DNA of 64,000 nt, from contig JBEIVB010000004.1 in the NCBI GenBank assembly GCA_040374085.1, forward strand, positions 1 through 64,000, read 5' to 3'. The DNA is from JBEIVB01 sp040374085. Its GTDB lineage: Bacteria; Bacteroidota; Bacteroidia; UBA4408. The notes beneath the pieces are model-generated. The model did not search any database, was not told the origin of the DNA, and saw only the letters and a list, made by a program, of their open reading frames with translations. How positions within the stretch are numbered: the first letter of the stretch is position 1; each line of letters begins with the position of its first letter. Below are positions 43,126-52,374 of this stretch, in pieces. The position numbers and the translations under genes are program-made.

Positions 43126-44547
43126 ATGGTAAATCGTCTACTCCATGCAACCACCCCAATTCAGCGTTGGGCATTTTTGGGATTGGTTTTTCGAGTAGTT
43201 TATTTCCTTTTTCTGGCAAAGCCTTTTCAAGGCCATGAAATGCATTTTCTTGACCGGAACGCTTGGTCGTTTGCAGCAGGTTTTCAGCATTTATGGGAAA
43301 CCGGATCGTTATACTTGGAATCGAACAATGGGGATGAGCTTTTTGGTCAAATGCCAGGCTACTCATTTTTCCTTGGGTTCTTCTATTTATTGAGCGGTGA
43401 GAATTGGGACGTGGCCTACCAGCTGGCGGTTTGGGCACAGGTGTTAATCGACAGTGCCAGCGTGCTCGCATTCGGTGCTCTGGCCAAACGTTTGTTTCCC
43501 ATGCACTCCTCCTCCGGCACTTGGGCTGCTGCTTTCTATGCCTGCTATCCTTTTGTTATAGTTTGGAGCGCCACGGCCTGCCCAGAAGTGCTCGCTATAG
43601 GTTTAGTATTATGGGGAAGTTTGCTCTTTCTCAATCACCGCCCTTTTTATGGAGGCATACTACTGGGCTTAGCCATTCTTACCCGGCCTCAAGCCGCATT
43701 GGTTTTACCGGCTCTCGGCATCGCCTTCGCCTGGCATTACCGCAAGCAATGGAGGGCCATTTTTGACCAAGCTGCGTGGTGCCTTTTGGGTCTAACCATT
43801 GCGTATGGAGCCTGGCCAATTCGAAATAAGGTGTTGCACGGCAAATGGGTGTTCCGTCAAGAACTCAGGAGCTTTACCAATGGGGACCATGATGTTTACT
43901 CTTTTCATCGGTTTATGACAACGGTGCAGGCCGGTTGGGAGCCACAAATGAGCCAAATCCTTTCCAACAAGCCGGTGCAATGGCCTAAAGGGTTGGTATT
44001 ACCCAAAGCGGATTCTTTGCTGCTGTGCAAGACATTTCATCGGGCTCAAACGTGTTCTAGAGGATTCAGCCATTGGCAAGGATATTGGCGTGGCCATCCT
44101 CTGGAAAGCCTCGGCTGCACCGATTCGGTAGGAATAGCCTTCCTTCATTTGCGCAAGGTGAGCATACGCCTTCATCCTTGGCGCTTTTGGGTGGAATTGC
44201 CTCTGCAAAATCTCAAGAAAGCCCTATTTAAGCGCGACCCAACCAGTCAAAACACCTGGTTTAGGCGTATGGCAAGCAACCTGTTCTTGTTGCGCACCGC
44301 GCTTATTTTGGCCGGTTTTTTTGCTCTCATTTGGCTTTTTTGGCGCTATCCTGCGGCCCGCATGGGCGTTGGTCTGGTGGGTTTGTTCTTTGCGCTGAAC
44401 TATGTGGTTTTGTGTGCCGGCGCCGCTCCACAGCATCGAAACATCGAAATGCGCTATTTTCTACTTGCCGACGTCTTGTTGATGCTTCCCTTGGCATCAG
44501 CCCTGGGGCTATGGATGCAGGCCAGGCGCTCCCGAAGCGGTTCCTGA
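43126..44547 (+). CDS. Polytopic membrane protein, probable GT39-type glycosyltransferase
   Basis: Integral membrane protein of 473 residues with about nine to eleven helices. The layout resembles dolichyl-phosphate-mannose-type (ArnT/PMT, GT-C) transferases: short cytosolic start, TM1, then a first loop that carries an acidic pair (HFLDRNAWSFA), then many helices and a larger extracytoplasmic C-terminal segment. Motifs are weak, so substrate and even activity are inferred. It follows the flavoenzyme gene by 12 bp with a near-match -7 box (TACTTTCG) in between. The next gene has its own promoter. Confidence 0.75.
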   Translation: MVNRLLHATTPIQRWAFLGLVFRVVYFLFLAKPFQGHEMHFLDRNAWSFAAGFQHLWETGSLYLESNNGDELFGQMPGYSFFLGFFYLLSGENWDVAYQLAVWAQVLIDSASVLAFGALAKRLFPMHSSSGTWAAAFYACYPFVIVWSATACPEVLAIGLVLWGSLLFLNHRPFYGGILLGLAILTRPQAALVLPALGIAFAWHYRKQWRAIFDQAAWCLLGLTIAYGAWPIRNKVLHGKWVFRQELRSFTNGDHDVYSFHRFMTTVQAGWEPQMSQILSNKPVQWPKGLVLPKADSLLLCKTFHRAQTCSRGFSHWQGYWRGHPLESLGCTDSVGIAFLHLRKVSIRLHPWRFWVELPLQNLKKALFKRDPTSQNTWFRRMASNLFLLRTALILAGFFALIWLFWRYPAARMGVGLVGLFFALNYVVLCAGAAPQHRNIEMRYFLLADVLLMLPLASALGLWMQARRSRSGS

Positions 44548-44554
44548 AAAACCC

Positions 44555-44562
44555 TATCTTTG
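44555..44562 (+). promoter_or_regulatory. -7 promoter element TATCTTTG of fbaB
   Basis: Exact TAnnTTTG match, 28 bp before the aldolase ATG and 7 bp after the stop of the preceding gene. Confidence 0.75.
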
Positions 44563-44590
44563 GGCTCCTGAAAAAAAGCAGACTCCATCT

Positions 44591-45649
44591 ATGGCTTCTC
44601 ACAACCTCTCGGCCCTCTTAGGCAATCAGGCCGATTACCTGCTCAACCACACCTGCACCACCGTTCCGGCTCAATCCCTTCACCTACCGGGTGCCGACTT
44701 CGTTGACCGTGCGTTCTCCGGCAGCAATCGTAACCCTCAAACCCTGCGCAGCCTGCAGGCCCTTTATGGCCATGGCCGCTTGGGGAACACCGGTTACCTT
44801 TCCATTTTGCCCGTTGACCAGGGCATAGAACACAGTGCAGGCGCTTCTTTCTCTCCCAATCCCATTTATTTTGATGGAGAGAACATCGTGAAGCTCGCCA
44901 TCGCCTCCGGCTGCAACGCGGTGGCCTCTACCTTCGGGGTGTTGGCTTCCGTATCGCGCAAGTACGCCCACAAGATTCCGTTTGTGGTAAAAATCAACCA
45001 CAACGAGTTCCTTTCTTACCCCAACAAATACGATCAGGTACTGTTTGGCTCTGTACAAGAGGCTTGGAACATGGGTGCTGTTGCTGTTGGAGCCACCATC
45101 TACTTCGGATCCGATGAGTCGGCTCGCCAGTTGGTGGAAATTGCAGAGGCCTTTGAACATGCCCACGAGCTGGGAATGGCCACCATATTGTGGTGCTATT
45201 TGCGCAACCCCGGATTTAAAAAAGACGGAGTGGACTACCATACCGCAGCCGACCTCACCGCGCAGGCCAATCATTTGGGCGTAACCATCCAGGCAGACAT
45301 CATCAAACAAAAGTTGCCCACCAACAACGGAGGCTACACCGCAGTACAATTCGGGAAATCGCATCCGAACATGTACAGCAAACTCAGCAGCGATCATCCC
45401 ATTGACCTCTGTCGCTACCAGGTTTTGAATTGCTATGCGGGTCGCATTGGCCTGATTAACTCCGGAGGCGAATCTAAGGGAGCAGCAGATCTATCCGAGG
45501 CTGTAGCTACTGCAATAATCAACAAGCGAGCCGGAGGGCAGGGCCTTATCTTGGGGCGCAAAGCGTTTCAAAAGCCGTTCGAAGAGGGCGTTTCTTTGCT
45601 CAACGCCGTTCAGGACGTCTACCTCGATTCTTCCATTACCATTGCTTAA
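44591..45649 (+). CDS. fbaB: Class I fructose-bisphosphate aldolase (DhnA/FbaB type)
   Basis: Glycolytic and gluconeogenic aldolase using a Schiff-base Lys, 352 residues. Seen: the LPVDQGIEHSAG motif with the conserved Asp, VVKINHNEFLSYPN with a Lys of the active site, and the strand GAVAVGATIYFGS; phosphate-binding GLINSGGESKG and GLILGRKAFQKP at the C-terminus. This is the archaeal/DhnA-type enzyme, not the zinc class II type. It has its own promoter and is followed 30 bp later by accD. Confidence 0.95.
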   Translation: MASHNLSALLGNQADYLLNHTCTTVPAQSLHLPGADFVDRAFSGSNRNPQTLRSLQALYGHGRLGNTGYLSILPVDQGIEHSAGASFSPNPIYFDGENIVKLAIASGCNAVASTFGVLASVSRKYAHKIPFVVKINHNEFLSYPNKYDQVLFGSVQEAWNMGAVAVGATIYFGSDESARQLVEIAEAFEHAHELGMATILWCYLRNPGFKKDGVDYHTAADLTAQANHLGVTIQADIIKQKLPTNNGGYTAVQFGKSHPNMYSKLSSDHPIDLCRYQVLNCYAGRIGLINSGGESKGAADLSEAVATAIINKRAGGQGLILGRKAFQKPFEEGVSLLNAVQDVYLDSSITIA

Positions 45650-45679
45650 CCTGGGCCTAACGCCCTCAGCAAAACACGC

Positions 45680-46525
45680 ATGAGCTGGTTCAAACGGATA
45701 AAAGAAGGGATTACCACCTCTACTAAAGACAAAAAAGAGACCCCGGAGGGGCTCTGGTATAAATGTTCCGGTTGTAAGCACATCATGACCTCAGATGATC
45801 ATGCTCTAAACTATTGGGTGTGCACCAACTGTGGCAACCATCATCGCATCAACTCCGAGGAATATTTTCAGATCCTGTTCGACGATGGGAACTATACCGA
45901 AATCAACGCCAACCTGCACTCGGCAGATCCATTGCATTTTGTGGATACTAAGCCCTATGCAGATCGTTTGGTAGAAACCCGCAAGAAGACCAAACTCAAC
46001 GATGCCATACGCACCGCCCACGGCCAGGTTGAGGGGCTCCCGCTGATGGTGGCGTGCATGGATTTCACCTTTGTAGGAGGCTCTATGGGTTCTGTGGTAG
46101 GGGAGAAAATAGCTCGTGCCATTGACGCAGCCATAGCCTTAAAAATGCCCGTGCTCGTGATATCCAAATCTGGAGGTGCGCGCATGATGGAGGCTGCATT
46201 CTCTTTGATGCAGATGGCCAAAACCTCAGCTAAGCTTACCCAACTCTCCAAGGCAGGCCTTCCCTACATCAGCCTCATGACCGACCCCACCACCGGAGGG
46301 GTTACCGCTTCTTATGCCATGCTCGGAGACCTAAACGTTGCCGAGCCCGGTGCCCTCATTGGTTTTGCAGGCCCTAGGGTTGTAAAAGAGACCATTGGCA
46401 AAGACCTTCCTAAAGGCTTTCAAACCGCGGAGTTTGTCCTCGAAAAGGGTTTCCTCGACCTCATCATTGCCCGCACCGAACTAAGGGCGCGCATGGCAGA
46501 GATTCTGCGCATGTTTGCTCAATAA
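45680..46525 (+). CDS. accD: Acetyl-CoA carboxylase carboxyltransferase, beta subunit
   Basis: Transfers the carboxyl group from carboxybiotin to acetyl-CoA in the first step of fatty-acid synthesis, together with AccA. 281 residues. The N-terminal zinc ribbon has C-x2-C and C-x2-C (KCSGCKH ... CTNCGNH). The crotonase-like core has FTFVGGSMGSVVGEK, SKSGGARMMEA and DPTTGGVTASYAMLGD with PGALIGFAGPRV. All family features are intact. It follows fbaB by 30 bp and may be co-transcribed with it. Confidence 0.98.
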   Translation: MSWFKRIKEGITTSTKDKKETPEGLWYKCSGCKHIMTSDDHALNYWVCTNCGNHHRINSEEYFQILFDDGNYTEINANLHSADPLHFVDTKPYADRLVETRKKTKLNDAIRTAHGQVEGLPLMVACMDFTFVGGSMGSVVGEKIARAIDAAIALKMPVLVISKSGGARMMEAAFSLMQMAKTSAKLTQLSKAGLPYISLMTDPTTGGVTASYAMLGDLNVAEPGALIGFAGPRVVKETIGKDLPKGFQTAEFVLEKGFLDLIIARTELRARMAEILRMFAQ

Positions 46526-46534
46526 ACGTCTACC

Positions 46535-47923
46535 ATGCTGCAGGGAATTGGAGAGACCATCAATAAAAAGCTGTCTTCCATTGGCCCTGTTTGGCTGGGT
46601 GCTCTTTTTATTTCATCGTGGGTATTTTACAACAATTATCCATTGATGTACCCGGACACCGGAACCTATTTGCGCTCTGGGTTCGAAGGATACTATCCCC
46701 TCGATCGTCCTGTGTTTTATGGATGGTTTGTGCGGCATGTTAGTCTAAAAGCGTCCCTATACCTGCCGGTTGTTGTACAGGCCCTGCTTTGTTCGTGGTT
46801 GATTTTTCTATCCTTTAAAGCCTGGGTGGGAGGACCGGCATACAAGGGATGGGCCTTAGTATCAACCCTTATTTTGGGCGTTTTTTCTTCTCTTGGATTC
46901 CATGCAGGCATGATTATGCCCGATATTTTTACTGCTTTTGTTTTATGGGTTCCAATTTTGTTGATGTGGCCGGGTGCGCTCAACAAGCAAACATGGTGGT
47001 GGCTGTCTGTACTTTGGGTTTTTGCTTTGCTGGTTCATACCAGTCACCTTATGGTAGCATTGGCGTTGATGGGTTGGGTGGGCCTTTTTTTGAGGAATGT
47101 TCTTGCCCCCCCGATTTCTCGATTGCGTGCACAGGTACAAACGTCTTTGCTTGGGCTTGCTTTTGTGTTGGTGCCTTCTGTTCATTGGGCCTACACCAAG
47201 ACGTTTCGCCTTACCGACAGCGCCTATCTATTCCGAATGAATCGTTTGTTTGAGTGGGGCATTGCCCAAGATTACCTAAAGCATTGCAGCCCCAAGCAAA
47301 ACAGCCTGGCGAAAATTTATCATGAAAACCCCGGATACCTCAACGATTTCTTGTGGGGAGCCCAAAGTCCACTGGCAGAGCCTTACGGATGGGTAAAGCA
47401 TGAGGCTGAATATGAAGCCATTCTAGATGATGTTATGAGTCAAAGCAAATACCGACTTTGGTTCACACGAAAAACACTGGAATGCGGTGTAACTCAGCTT
47501 TTTCAGTTCGAGAGCCAAGAAGCCCCATTGATGGATTCAGATGCACCACCATCATACATGATGCGCTTGCATTTTCCACACGAACTTGGTCATTATTACA
47601 ACAGTATGCAAAACAAGGGCTTGCTTGATTTTTCTTTGCGCTTGTTGTTGTTTCGCCTATTGGTCTTTTCGAGCATAGCCCTCTTGATTTGGGCTCGTTA
47701 TAATGATTGGGTTTCCTGGAAGTTTTTTTCTGCAAAGGCCACGCTGCTTGTGGGAGGCTTAGTTGCGAATGCTTTCGTTTGTGCCGCATTTTCTACGGTT
47801 ACCCCACGCTACCAAAGTCGGGTGATGTGGTTGCTGCCTCTTCTGGCGCTATTGGTTCTGGCTTTCCGGCATAGGCAACAGTTGGCAATGGAATCAGAGG
47901 CTACTCCTTCCGAATCCCGTTGA
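46535..47923 (+). CDS. Polytopic membrane protein of unknown function
   Basis: Integral membrane protein of 462 residues with about nine or ten helices. A conserved-looking first loop YPDTGTYLRSGFEGYYP carries an Asp after TM1, as in GT-C glycosyltransferases, but no family motif is firm. A soluble segment of about 130 residues (about 240-370) lies before the last three helices and includes ESQEAPLMDSDAPPSYM. It follows accD by 9 bp. It overlaps the convergent GT2 gene by 23 bp at its 3' end. A role in surface glycan assembly is suggested only by the neighbouring glycosyltransferase. Confidence 0.75.
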   Translation: MLQGIGETINKKLSSIGPVWLGALFISSWVFYNNYPLMYPDTGTYLRSGFEGYYPLDRPVFYGWFVRHVSLKASLYLPVVVQALLCSWLIFLSFKAWVGGPAYKGWALVSTLILGVFSSLGFHAGMIMPDIFTAFVLWVPILLMWPGALNKQTWWWLSVLWVFALLVHTSHLMVALALMGWVGLFLRNVLAPPISRLRAQVQTSLLGLAFVLVPSVHWAYTKTFRLTDSAYLFRMNRLFEWGIAQDYLKHCSPKQNSLAKIYHENPGYLNDFLWGAQSPLAEPYGWVKHEAEYEAILDDVMSQSKYRLWFTRKTLECGVTQLFQFESQEAPLMDSDAPPSYMMRLHFPHELGHYYNSMQNKGLLDFSLRLLLFRLLVFSSIALLIWARYNDWVSWKFFSAKATLLVGGLVANAFVCAAFSTVTPRYQSRVMWLLPLLALLVLAFRHRQQLAMESEATPSESR

Positions 47924-48698
47924 GGCAATACACCCTACCCGCCTCTTGCTTCTGACGCATCATTCGGTAGTTGCGTTGCACATCGTCCTCAGCATAGGTC
48001 CGCGGATGGTAAAGGTGAAACACCAAAGCCTTTTGTTTCATGCTTACTCTGGAAAAGCCGTTGGCTAACAGTCTCCATTCTACATCCACATCTTCTCCCA
48101 CGCCGGCATGCTGGTAGTCTTCATCGAAGCCATTGATGGCAATTAGATCGTTTCGCCATGCACCCCAATTCCGTCCCACCAGCCCGCGGTTTTTAGGGCC
48201 AAGAGCCATGCTCGGCAAATACACACCCTCTTTTATATGGGTACTGCCCGATGCCAATAGATGCCACCAGCGGAGGTTGTGGGCTTCTGCTGGGCGCTGG
48301 CGTAACCGGTTGCTTACGGTTGGACCTAACATTACGCTTCGGCCGGCACCAAAAATACCGGGTCGCAAAGTTTTCATGTAAGACCTTACCCAATGTCGGT
48401 GGGGAACGCAGTCGCCATCAAGAAAGGCCATGCGAGGAGCTTCAGTGGCCAAGATGCACCGGTTCAGCATCTCGTTTTTACGGAAACCCAAGTCGGCTTT
48501 TTGGTTCAGGTGGTGCAGCTGCATTGGCAACCGCTTCTTCCACTCATCAATCAAAGCTGGAGTATCCGGATGGGCATCGTCTTCCGACAACCAAACATCG
48601 AAGTTGGCTTCGCTCTGGCACCGCAATGCCTCCAATATAACACGTAGGTTTTCGGGCGAACGATAATACGAAACCACCACACTCAGCGAGACCGACAT
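47901..48698 (-). CDS. Glycosyltransferase family 2
   Basis: Cytosolic GT-A-fold glycosyltransferase of 265 residues. Seen: the N-terminal strand LSVVVSYYRSPENL, the metal/nucleotide motif MAFLDGDCVPH near residue 93 (DxD type), and a C-terminal galactosyltransferase-like segment with NRGLVGRNWGAWRNDLIAINGFDEDY and the general-base region GEDVDVEWRL. No membrane helix is visible. Sugar donor and acceptor cannot be read from sequence. It follows the SDR gene by 35 bp on the same strand. Confidence 0.92.
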   Translation of the reverse strand: MSVSLSVVVSYYRSPENLRVILEALRCQSEANFDVWLSEDDAHPDTPALIDEWKKRLPMQLHHLNQKADLGFRKNEMLNRCILATEAPRMAFLDGDCVPHRHWVRSYMKTLRPGIFGAGRSVMLGPTVSNRLRQRPAEAHNLRWWHLLASGSTHIKEGVYLPSMALGPKNRGLVGRNWGAWRNDLIAINGFDEDYQHAGVGEDVDVEWRLLANGFSRVSMKQKALVFHLYHPRTYAEDDVQRNYRMMRQKQEAGRVYCLNGIRKE

Positions 48699-48733
48699 AA
48701 TTCAACGTTGCGCGTCAGCGTTCTTTCGGTCGA

Positions 48734-49696
48734 TCATTTACCATATTGATTCCTCAAATGGCTCATCATGTCTTGGGTCATGGCCTTGAGGTCGAAATCG
48801 GGTTTCCAGTTCCAGTGGTGCCGGGCTTCGGCATCGTTTATGCTGCGTGGCCAACTGTCTGCAATGGCCTGACGGTAATCAGGTTTGCAGGTGAGCGTAA
48901 AACCGGGAATGTGCTCGCGTATGCTTGCGGAAATTTCAAGTGGAGAAAAGCTCATGGCAGCCAGATTGTAGCTGCTGCGAATGCGGATAAGGTCAGCCGG
49001 TGCCTCCATAAGGTCTACGGTAGCTTTTATTGCGTCCGGCATATACATCATGGGCAGCACGGTGTCTTCCCGTAGAAAGCTTTCATACGCTCCATGTTGT
49101 ATGGCTGCGTGGTAAATGTGCACCGCATAATCGGTGGTTCCACCGCCCGGTGCGGTCTTCCAGCCGATGAGGCCGGGGTAGCGGAGGCTTCTTACGTCAA
49201 CTCCATATTTGGCATGGTAATATTCACACCAACGCTCGCCCGCTTGCTTGCTGATGCCGTATACGGTGTTGGGCTCCATCACCGTGTATTGAGGGGTTTG
49301 ATCGGGCGGGGTAGTTGGGCCAAATACGGCAATGGAGCTCGGCCAATATACCTTATCGAGGTGTCCCTCTTTAGCCAAATCCAGTACATTAAACAACCCA
49401 TTCATATTTAAATCCCAAGCAAATGCAGGGTTGCGTTCGGCTGTTGCTGAGAGCAAAGCAGCCAACAGATACACCTGGCGTACATCGTATTTGCGAACAA
49501 CCTCAAACAGGCGTTTGGCATTGAGCACGTTTAGGACTTCATATGGAGCGGACTCCTTGAGTTGATCCTTATCCAGATCTTTTATGTCGGATGCAATCAC
49601 CTGCTCCCGTCCATACAGGGTTCGAAGACGTTCTACCAGTTCAGCTCCAATCTGGCCCGATGAACCAATCACCAAAATGCTGCCTTGCGATGCCAT
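48734..49696 (-). CDS. NAD-dependent epimerase/dehydratase family, L-threonine 3-dehydrogenase-like
   Basis: Extended short-chain dehydrogenase of 320 residues. NAD-binding Rossmann motif ILVIGSSGQIGAELVE is at the N-terminus, the catalytic Tyr-Lys pair is in VYGISKQAGE, with the Ser/Thr in WPSSIAVFGP. The overall pattern (LLAALLSATAERNP, RYPGLIGWKTAPGGGTTDYAV, LPMMYMPDAI) is that of the SDR-type L-threonine dehydrogenases known from Flavobacteria. These oxidise threonine to 2-amino-3-oxobutyrate. The assignment rests on these motifs and a UDP-sugar epimerase is less likely. A perfect -7 box lies 20 bp upstream. Confidence 0.9.
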   Translation of the reverse strand: MASQGSILVIGSSGQIGAELVERLRTLYGREQVIASDIKDLDKDQLKESAPYEVLNVLNAKRLFEVVRKYDVRQVYLLAALLSATAERNPAFAWDLNMNGLFNVLDLAKEGHLDKVYWPSSIAVFGPTTPPDQTPQYTVMEPNTVYGISKQAGERWCEYYHAKYGVDVRSLRYPGLIGWKTAPGGGTTDYAVHIYHAAIQHGAYESFLREDTVLPMMYMPDAIKATVDLMEAPADLIRIRSSYNLAAMSFSPLEISASIREHIPGFTLTCKPDYRQAIADSWPRSINDAEARHHWNWKPDFDLKAMTQDMMSHLRNQYGK

Positions 49697-49716
49697 TTAC
49701 GTGTGTTTTAGAGCGT

Positions 49717-49724
49717 CAAACTTA
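49717..49724 (-). promoter_or_regulatory. -7 promoter element TAAGTTTG
   Basis: Exact TAnnTTTG match on the minus strand, 20 bp before the ATG of the threonine-dehydrogenase-like gene. Confidence 0.68.
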
Positions 49725-49791
49725 GGGCTTTCTACTCAACTGATGGGTAATATTATGCCTACTTTCGCAACAAGCCAACCCTCTCCTTGTT

Positions 49792-50751
49792 ATGGTGCGT
49801 ATGATGCGATGTTTCCCCGTGCTGGCAGCACTCTTATTTCTTGGCGCATGCAGTTCGGGTGGAGGAGACTCCAACGTTCCGCTGGTGGCCTTTGTAGATG
49901 CGTTTGAAGACCCAACCCTTGCATCTGCTCGCGAAGGTTTTTTGGCGGCTCTTTCAGACAGCGGTTTTTCTGAAAAAGAGGGCACCTTGCGTTGGTTATA
50001 CCGCAACGCCCAAGGCGATCAGCCCACGCTCTTACAGGCAATAGATTATGTTCTTTCTCAAGAACCCACCCTTGTAGCCACATGTCCTACCCTCAGCACC
50101 ATTGCCGCGGTACAGAGAAGCCGGGGTGTTCCGGTGTGCATGATGGTATCGCCCCACCCCGTTGCTGCAGGGCTTGCAAAAGATGGGCAACCTTGGCCGG
50201 CTACTTTATTTGGGGTTTATGAAACCACGCATTACCTCGACACCTCTTTGGCTTTGATTCGGGAGCTTTTACCCGCCGCACACAAAGTGGGGTTGGTGTA
50301 CAATCCAAGCGAGCCACAAAGTGTTTTGGCCCGAAGCCGGTTGGAAGCCATTGCTGTTAAACTGGGGCTGGAGCTGGAGTTTCAGCCGCTATCATCCTCT
50401 TCGGAGGCCGTTCAGGTGGTGGAGATGCTGTTGAGTCACCATCCCGACGCTTTCTTTGCCCTGCCCGACAACACGGTTTTTGCAGCTTTTGAGACCATTT
50501 CTTCCCGTTGCCAAACGGCTAAGATCCCGGTATTTACCAGCGAGGCGGGCTTGGTCCAAAGGGGAGCCCTCTGCGCGTTTGGTGCCGACATGAGGGCCTG
50601 GGGCTACCAGTCAGGGCAGCAGGCCGTAGCCGTGCTTCGTCACAAGCCTCAACCCAAACCTGAGGAAGTGAAGCTTAGGGTACGCATGTTCAACCCCAAC
50701 CGCGCCAAAGAGTTAGGGCTTACTTTTTCTAATGCCTTTCAACCCCTTTAA
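49792..50751 (+). CDS. ABC transporter substrate-binding lipoprotein (ABC_sub_bind family)
   Basis: Lipoprotein of 319 residues with lipobox LFLGAC and a Gly/Ser-rich spacer. The mature part is a two-lobed periplasmic-binding fold of the TrpX/ABC_sub_bind type (VPLVAFVDAFEDPTLASAREGF, LVATCPTLSTIAAVQRS, VGLVYNPSEPQSVLARSRLE, FFALPDNTVFAAF). Family members bind aromatic amino acids, but the ligand here is inferred only. It starts a three-gene unit: a 9-bp gap to the permease gene and then an overlapping ATPase gene. Confidence 0.92.
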   Translation: MVRMMRCFPVLAALLFLGACSSGGGDSNVPLVAFVDAFEDPTLASAREGFLAALSDSGFSEKEGTLRWLYRNAQGDQPTLLQAIDYVLSQEPTLVATCPTLSTIAAVQRSRGVPVCMMVSPHPVAAGLAKDGQPWPATLFGVYETTHYLDTSLALIRELLPAAHKVGLVYNPSEPQSVLARSRLEAIAVKLGLELEFQPLSSSSEAVQVVEMLLSHHPDAFFALPDNTVFAAFETISSRCQTAKIPVFTSEAGLVQRGALCAFGADMRAWGYQSGQQAVAVLRHKPQPKPEEVKLRVRMFNPNRAKELGLTFSNAFQPL

Positions 50752-50760
50752 CTCGGAATC

Positions 50761-51618
50761 ATGAATCCGTATTTGTCGGCTCTGGTGTTGGGCCTTTGTT
50801 TTCTCCCTTTGGCCATGGGAACCTTCCTGAGCTTGAGGGTTTTTAACCTTCCAGACATTACCACCGACGGTGCTTTTACCCTGGGTGCCGCTGGCAGCGT
50901 GCTGGGACTGTTGGCAGGTTGGCCTCCGGAGCTAACGTTGGTGGTGGCCATGCTGTTGGGAACGGTGGCCGGCAGCATTACCGGTATGCTCGTCGCCCGA
51001 CTTCGATTGAATGCCTTGTTAAGCGGTTTGTTGGTTATGACCGCTCTTTACTCTGTAAACTTAGGCATGATGGGAAAACCCAATATACCACTTATTGGGC
51101 AAGCAGAGGGCTATTTTCCTGCAGGCCATACCCCAATACACGGCCTGCTTTTGGCTTTGGCACCGGCGGCCATCATCGCTTTTGGATTATGGGCGCTTTT
51201 GCGCACCGATGCAGGCCTGGCGCTTAGGGCCAGCGGAAGCAACCCCGGCATGGCTGAGGCCATGGGGGTAGACACGAAAAAAATGCAGGTGCGTGGGTTG
51301 GCATTGGCCAACGGTTTAACCGCGCTGAGCGGTGCTCTGGCTGCACAGTACCAAGGTTTTGCCGACATCAACATGGGTATGGGCATGGTAATGGTAGGCC
51401 TTGCTTCTGTCATGATGGGTGAGGCGTTTGCCTCTTTGCGCAACGTACAACCCCTTGGCTTGAGGCTGGCAGCCATTGCAGGCGGCACCCTTCTGTTTCG
51501 CTTGTTGTTGGCCGTGGCATTGGCAGCTGGAATAGAACCCATCTATCTGCGTTTGCTCACATCGGCCTTGGTTTTGGCATTTGTGGTTGTCCCCAGCCTT
51601 CAAAAACGTGCGGTATGA
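50761..51618 (+). CDS. ABC transporter permease (TrpY-like)
   Basis: Inner-membrane permease of 285 residues with about eight helices, of the branched-chain/ribose/TrpY permease type. Seen: NLPDITTDGAFTLGAAGS at the first conserved loop, the cytoplasmic coupling segment LALRASGSNPGMAEAMGVDTKKMQVRGLA (parts RASGSNPGMAEAMG and KKMQVRGLALANGL), and GLASVMMGEAF. It acts with the lipoprotein at 49792 and the ATPase at 51615. The stop overlaps the ATPase ATG (ATGA). Confidence 0.93.
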   Translation: MNPYLSALVLGLCFLPLAMGTFLSLRVFNLPDITTDGAFTLGAAGSVLGLLAGWPPELTLVVAMLLGTVAGSITGMLVARLRLNALLSGLLVMTALYSVNLGMMGKPNIPLIGQAEGYFPAGHTPIHGLLLALAPAAIIAFGLWALLRTDAGLALRASGSNPGMAEAMGVDTKKMQVRGLALANGLTALSGALAAQYQGFADINMGMGMVMVGLASVMMGEAFASLRNVQPLGLRLAAIAGGTLLFRLLLAVALAAGIEPIYLRLLTSALVLAFVVVPSLQKRAV

Positions 51619-52361
51619 TTGGCCTCCAGAACATCACCCTACGGTTTGGCAGCGGAACTCCTCAGGAGCACACCGTTTTTCAGGACATCTCTCTTGCCCT
51701 TCAACCCGGGGAACTCACCATGCTGCTTGGGCCCAACGGCTCCGGAAAAAGCTCTCTCTTGGGTTTGCTTGCCGGAACGGTTATGCCCAATCAGGGAAAG
51801 GTTATGGTGAACGGTACTGAGGTAACCCGATTGCCGGCGCATGCGCGGGCCTCATGGGTGGCAAGGGTTTTTCAAGATCCCAAAGCCGGAACTGCCGCCG
51901 ACCTCAGCATTTTGCACAACTTCCGTTTGGCTTCCCTACGCAATGCAGGTAAGTCGATGAGATGGGGCTCAGATGAAGCCTTTCGTCAGAAGGTGGCACA
52001 ACAGGTGGTGAAGCTGGAAATGGGTCTCGAGCATCAACTCAACCGTCCCATGAGCTCGCTGAGCGGTGGGCAGCGCCAAGCTCTAACCTTGCTCATGGCC
52101 GGAATGGCACCTTGCACCCTGCTTCTGCTCGACGAGCCCACAGCTGCACTCGATCCACGCTCGGCTCAATTGGTTTTGGAGCTCACCCTGCAATTGGTTA
52201 AGGAGCACAAGGCTGCCGCTTTGCTCATTACCCACCAAATGAAAGACGCCCTGCAACATGGAGAACGCGTGCTGGTGCTGGGCCAAGGAAAAATTGCAGG
52301 CGATTTTAATGGCGCAGAGAGGAAAGGTCTGAGCGCCGAGAGATTACTGGAATTTTTCTGA
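51615..52361 (+). CDS. ABC transporter ATP-binding protein
   Basis: ATPase subunit of 248 residues for the preceding permease. Walker A GPNGSGKSS, Q-loop ARVFQDPKAGTAADLS, signature LSGGQRQALTLLM, Walker B LLLLDEPTAALDP and H-loop LLITHQM are all intact. The start codon overlaps the permease stop codon (ATGA at 51615-51618), so the three genes 49792-52361 make one import system. Confidence 0.95.
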   Translation: MIGLQNITLRFGSGTPQEHTVFQDISLALQPGELTMLLGPNGSGKSSLLGLLAGTVMPNQGKVMVNGTEVTRLPAHARASWVARVFQDPKAGTAADLSILHNFRLASLRNAGKSMRWGSDEAFRQKVAQQVVKLEMGLEHQLNRPMSSLSGGQRQALTLLMAGMAPCTLLLLDEPTAALDPRSAQLVLELTLQLVKEHKAAALLITHQMKDALQHGERVLVLGQGKIAGDFNGAERKGLSAERLLEFF

Positions 52362-52374
52362 CCTTTGATAAGGC

